A stretch of DNA of 13,708 bases from positions 1 through 13,708 of the forward strand of contig DATEQM010000045.1 of assembly GCA_035272605.1 (NCBI GenBank). Reading direction: 5' to 3'. The notes beneath the pieces are model-generated. The model did no database searches and was not told the origin of the DNA. It was given only the letters and a program-made list of their open reading frames with translations. The translations under genes and the position numbers were made by a program. Positions 12,498-13,708 of the stretch are shown piece by piece. The DNA is from JOPF136 sp035272605. GTDB lineage: Bacteria; Acidobacteriota; Terriglobia; Acidiferrales; UBA7541. The stretch's first letter is position 1, and the number at the start of each line of letters is the position of its first letter.

Positions 12498-13708
12498 ATG
12501 GGCAAGCAGATGGGCGAGATTTTCGGTTGGGCCAGGCAGCGGAAATTGCTGTTCACCCTGCTGGTGGTCGCGACGCTGGGGATTGGCGTCATCATCGGCA
12601 GCATCGGGAGCGGGCGCGTGGCGGCCATGCGCGACCAGGGCGCCACGCCACTGGCCATCCCCAATCCCGTCCAGCTTTCCGGGAGCTTTGCCGCCATTGT
12701 GAAGCAGGATTCCCCGGCGGTAGTGAACATCAACACCACGCAGGTGATCGACCGTCGCGCCCGCCAGCGCGCTCATCCCGGCCCCGACCAGAATGATCCC
12801 AATGACTTCTTCAACTATTTCTTCCAGTTTCCCGACCAGGGTCCCGTTGCCGAGCGCAGCCTGGGTTCCGGCGTGATCGTGGATGAAAAGGGCTTCATCC
12901 TCACGAACAACCATGTCATCAAGGATGCCACCAAGATCCAGGTGAAGCTCCCCGGCGACCAGACGAGCTACACGGCGAAAGTAGTCGGCGCGGACGAAGA
13001 GACGGACCTGGCAGTCATCAAGATTGACGTGCCCAAGCGACTCCCCACCGCGCGCATGGGCAACTCCGACGCCGTGCAGACGGGCGACTGGGTCCTTGCC
13101 TTCGGCAGTCCCTTTGGCCTCGAGGCCACCGTCACCGCGGGCATCGTCAGCGCCAAGGACCGCACCAACATCAGCGACAAACAGTTCCAGCACTTCATCC
13201 AAACGGACGCGGCCATCAATCCGGGCAACTCCGGCGGCCCGCTAGTCAATCTGGCCGGGGAAGTCATCGGCATCAACACGGCGATTTACACCTCCAGCCG
13301 CGGCTACGAGGGCGTGGGCTTTGCTTTGCCTTCGAACACCGCCATCGGGATTTACAATCAGCTTGTCACCAAAGGAAAAGTCACGCGCGGTTCCATCGGC
13401 ATCACCTTCAACGAGGAACGCAGCAATAACCCCGCGCTGCTCAAGGAACTCGGTGTCGAGCACGGCATCGTGATCGAGCGCGTCGAGCCGGGCAGCCCGG
13501 CAGACAAGGCGGGGCTCAAGACGGGCGACGTGGTCACTTCCGTGAACGGGAAGCCCGTGCTTACCGGCAATGACTTGGTGAATCCAATTATCGCTACGCC
13601 CATCGGGGGTAGCGTCCAGGTCACTTACGTGCGCGACAAGCAGAACCACTCGACCCCCGTCGGCGTGGCCGATCGCACCAAACTCTTCCCGGCCACCGCT
13701 CAGGTCAG
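12498..13708 (+). CDS. HtrA/DegP-type periplasmic serine protease (3' end beyond window)
   Basis: HtrA proteases degrade or refold damaged envelope proteins. The 403 residues present start with a cytoplasmic tail and a single hydrophobic helix (about 17-36) without a clear cleavage site, so the protein is probably anchored in the inner membrane facing the periplasm. A flexible segment (84-118, rich in Pro, Asn, Asp, Phe) precedes the trypsin-like domain. The triad is complete: His139 in LTNNHVIKDA, Asp170 in ETDLAVIK, and Ser245 in NPGNSGGPL. A first PDZ domain follows at about 296-385 (GSIGITF ... GIVIERVEPGSPADKAGLKTGDVV). A second PDZ domain, if present, lies off the edge. The start ATG 12498 has GGGGAG about eight bases upstream and a strong promoter, which fits a well-expressed stress gene; no sigma-E-type site was seen. 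Confidence 0.95.
   Translation, partial: MGKQMGEIFGWARQRKLLFTLLVVATLGIGVIIGSIGSGRVAAMRDQGATPLAIPNPVQLSGSFAAIVKQDSPAVVNINTTQVIDRRARQRAHPGPDQNDPNDFFNYFFQFPDQGPVAERSLGSGVIVDEKGFILTNNHVIKDATKIQVKLPGDQTSYTAKVVGADEETDLAVIKIDVPKRLPTARMGNSDAVQTGDWVLAFGSPFGLEATVTAGIVSAKDRTNISDKQFQHFIQTDAAINPGNSGGPLVNLAGEVIGINTAIYTSSRGYEGVGFALPSNTAIGIYNQLVTKGKVTRGSIGITFNEERSNNPALLKELGVEHGIVIERVEPGSPADKAGLKTGDVVTSVNGKPVLTGNDLVNPIIATPIGGSVQVTYVRDKQNHSTPVGVADRTKLFPATAQV

Overview
The window is a GC-rich (roughly 60% or more by eye) chromosomal segment of a Gram-negative-type bacterium. Its overall character suggests an Acidobacteriota lineage, probably uncultured. The reasons are a secreted DUF1570-type metallopeptidase fused to TPRs and a small C-terminal beta-domain, a conserved-looking Cys-rich 90-residue protein, a membrane-anchored HtrA, and several short intergenic repeats of kinds I associate with acidobacterial genomes. 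This placement is inference from gene character and recalled repeat families, not from a marker gene. I see no rRNA, tRNA, CRISPR array, IS element, phage gene or toxin-antitoxin pair.

Layout, left to right. A leftward gene with a signal peptide is cut off by the left edge (1-48). A gene-free upstream region of about 340 bases follows. Then comes a rightward cluster: truA (tRNA pseudouridine synthase), an aldehyde dehydrogenase with a basic C-terminal tail, a 90-residue Cys-rich protein, and a LeuA/HMG-CoA-lyase-family enzyme. The cluster ends at a clear intrinsic terminator (4689-4715) inside a repeat-like intergenic stretch. Next is an M20 zinc peptidase, which converges on a leftward secreted gluzincin-TPR protein (6079-7935). 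Across a divergent promoter region lies a rightward EamA/DMT transporter whose stop codon sits inside an inverted repeat. The leftward pair leuC-leuD follows (isopropylmalate isomerase large and small subunits), separated by a simple-repeat region. Divergent from leuC is a secreted protein of unknown function. The last gene is an HtrA/DegP-type periplasmic serine protease behind a strong extended -10 promoter; it runs off the right edge.

How the genes fit together. LeuC and LeuD form the 4Fe-4S isopropylmalate isomerase of leucine synthesis. The LeuA-like enzyme at 3332-4555 could supply their substrate, but its motifs and its lack of a regulatory domain leave its exact acyl-CoA/keto-acid pair open. 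HtrA and the two secreted proteins point to envelope functions. Most of the window is ordinary housekeeping and metabolic content. I do not see convincing evidence for a new defence, mobile or RNA system. The observations most worth checking are -10 elements placed 7-11 bases before start codons of genes that lack a Shine-Dalgarno sequence, the ACAGAG repeat that supplies the leuD ribosome binding site, repeats that form the end of the transporter gene, and the Cys-rich small protein next to the LeuA-like enzyme.
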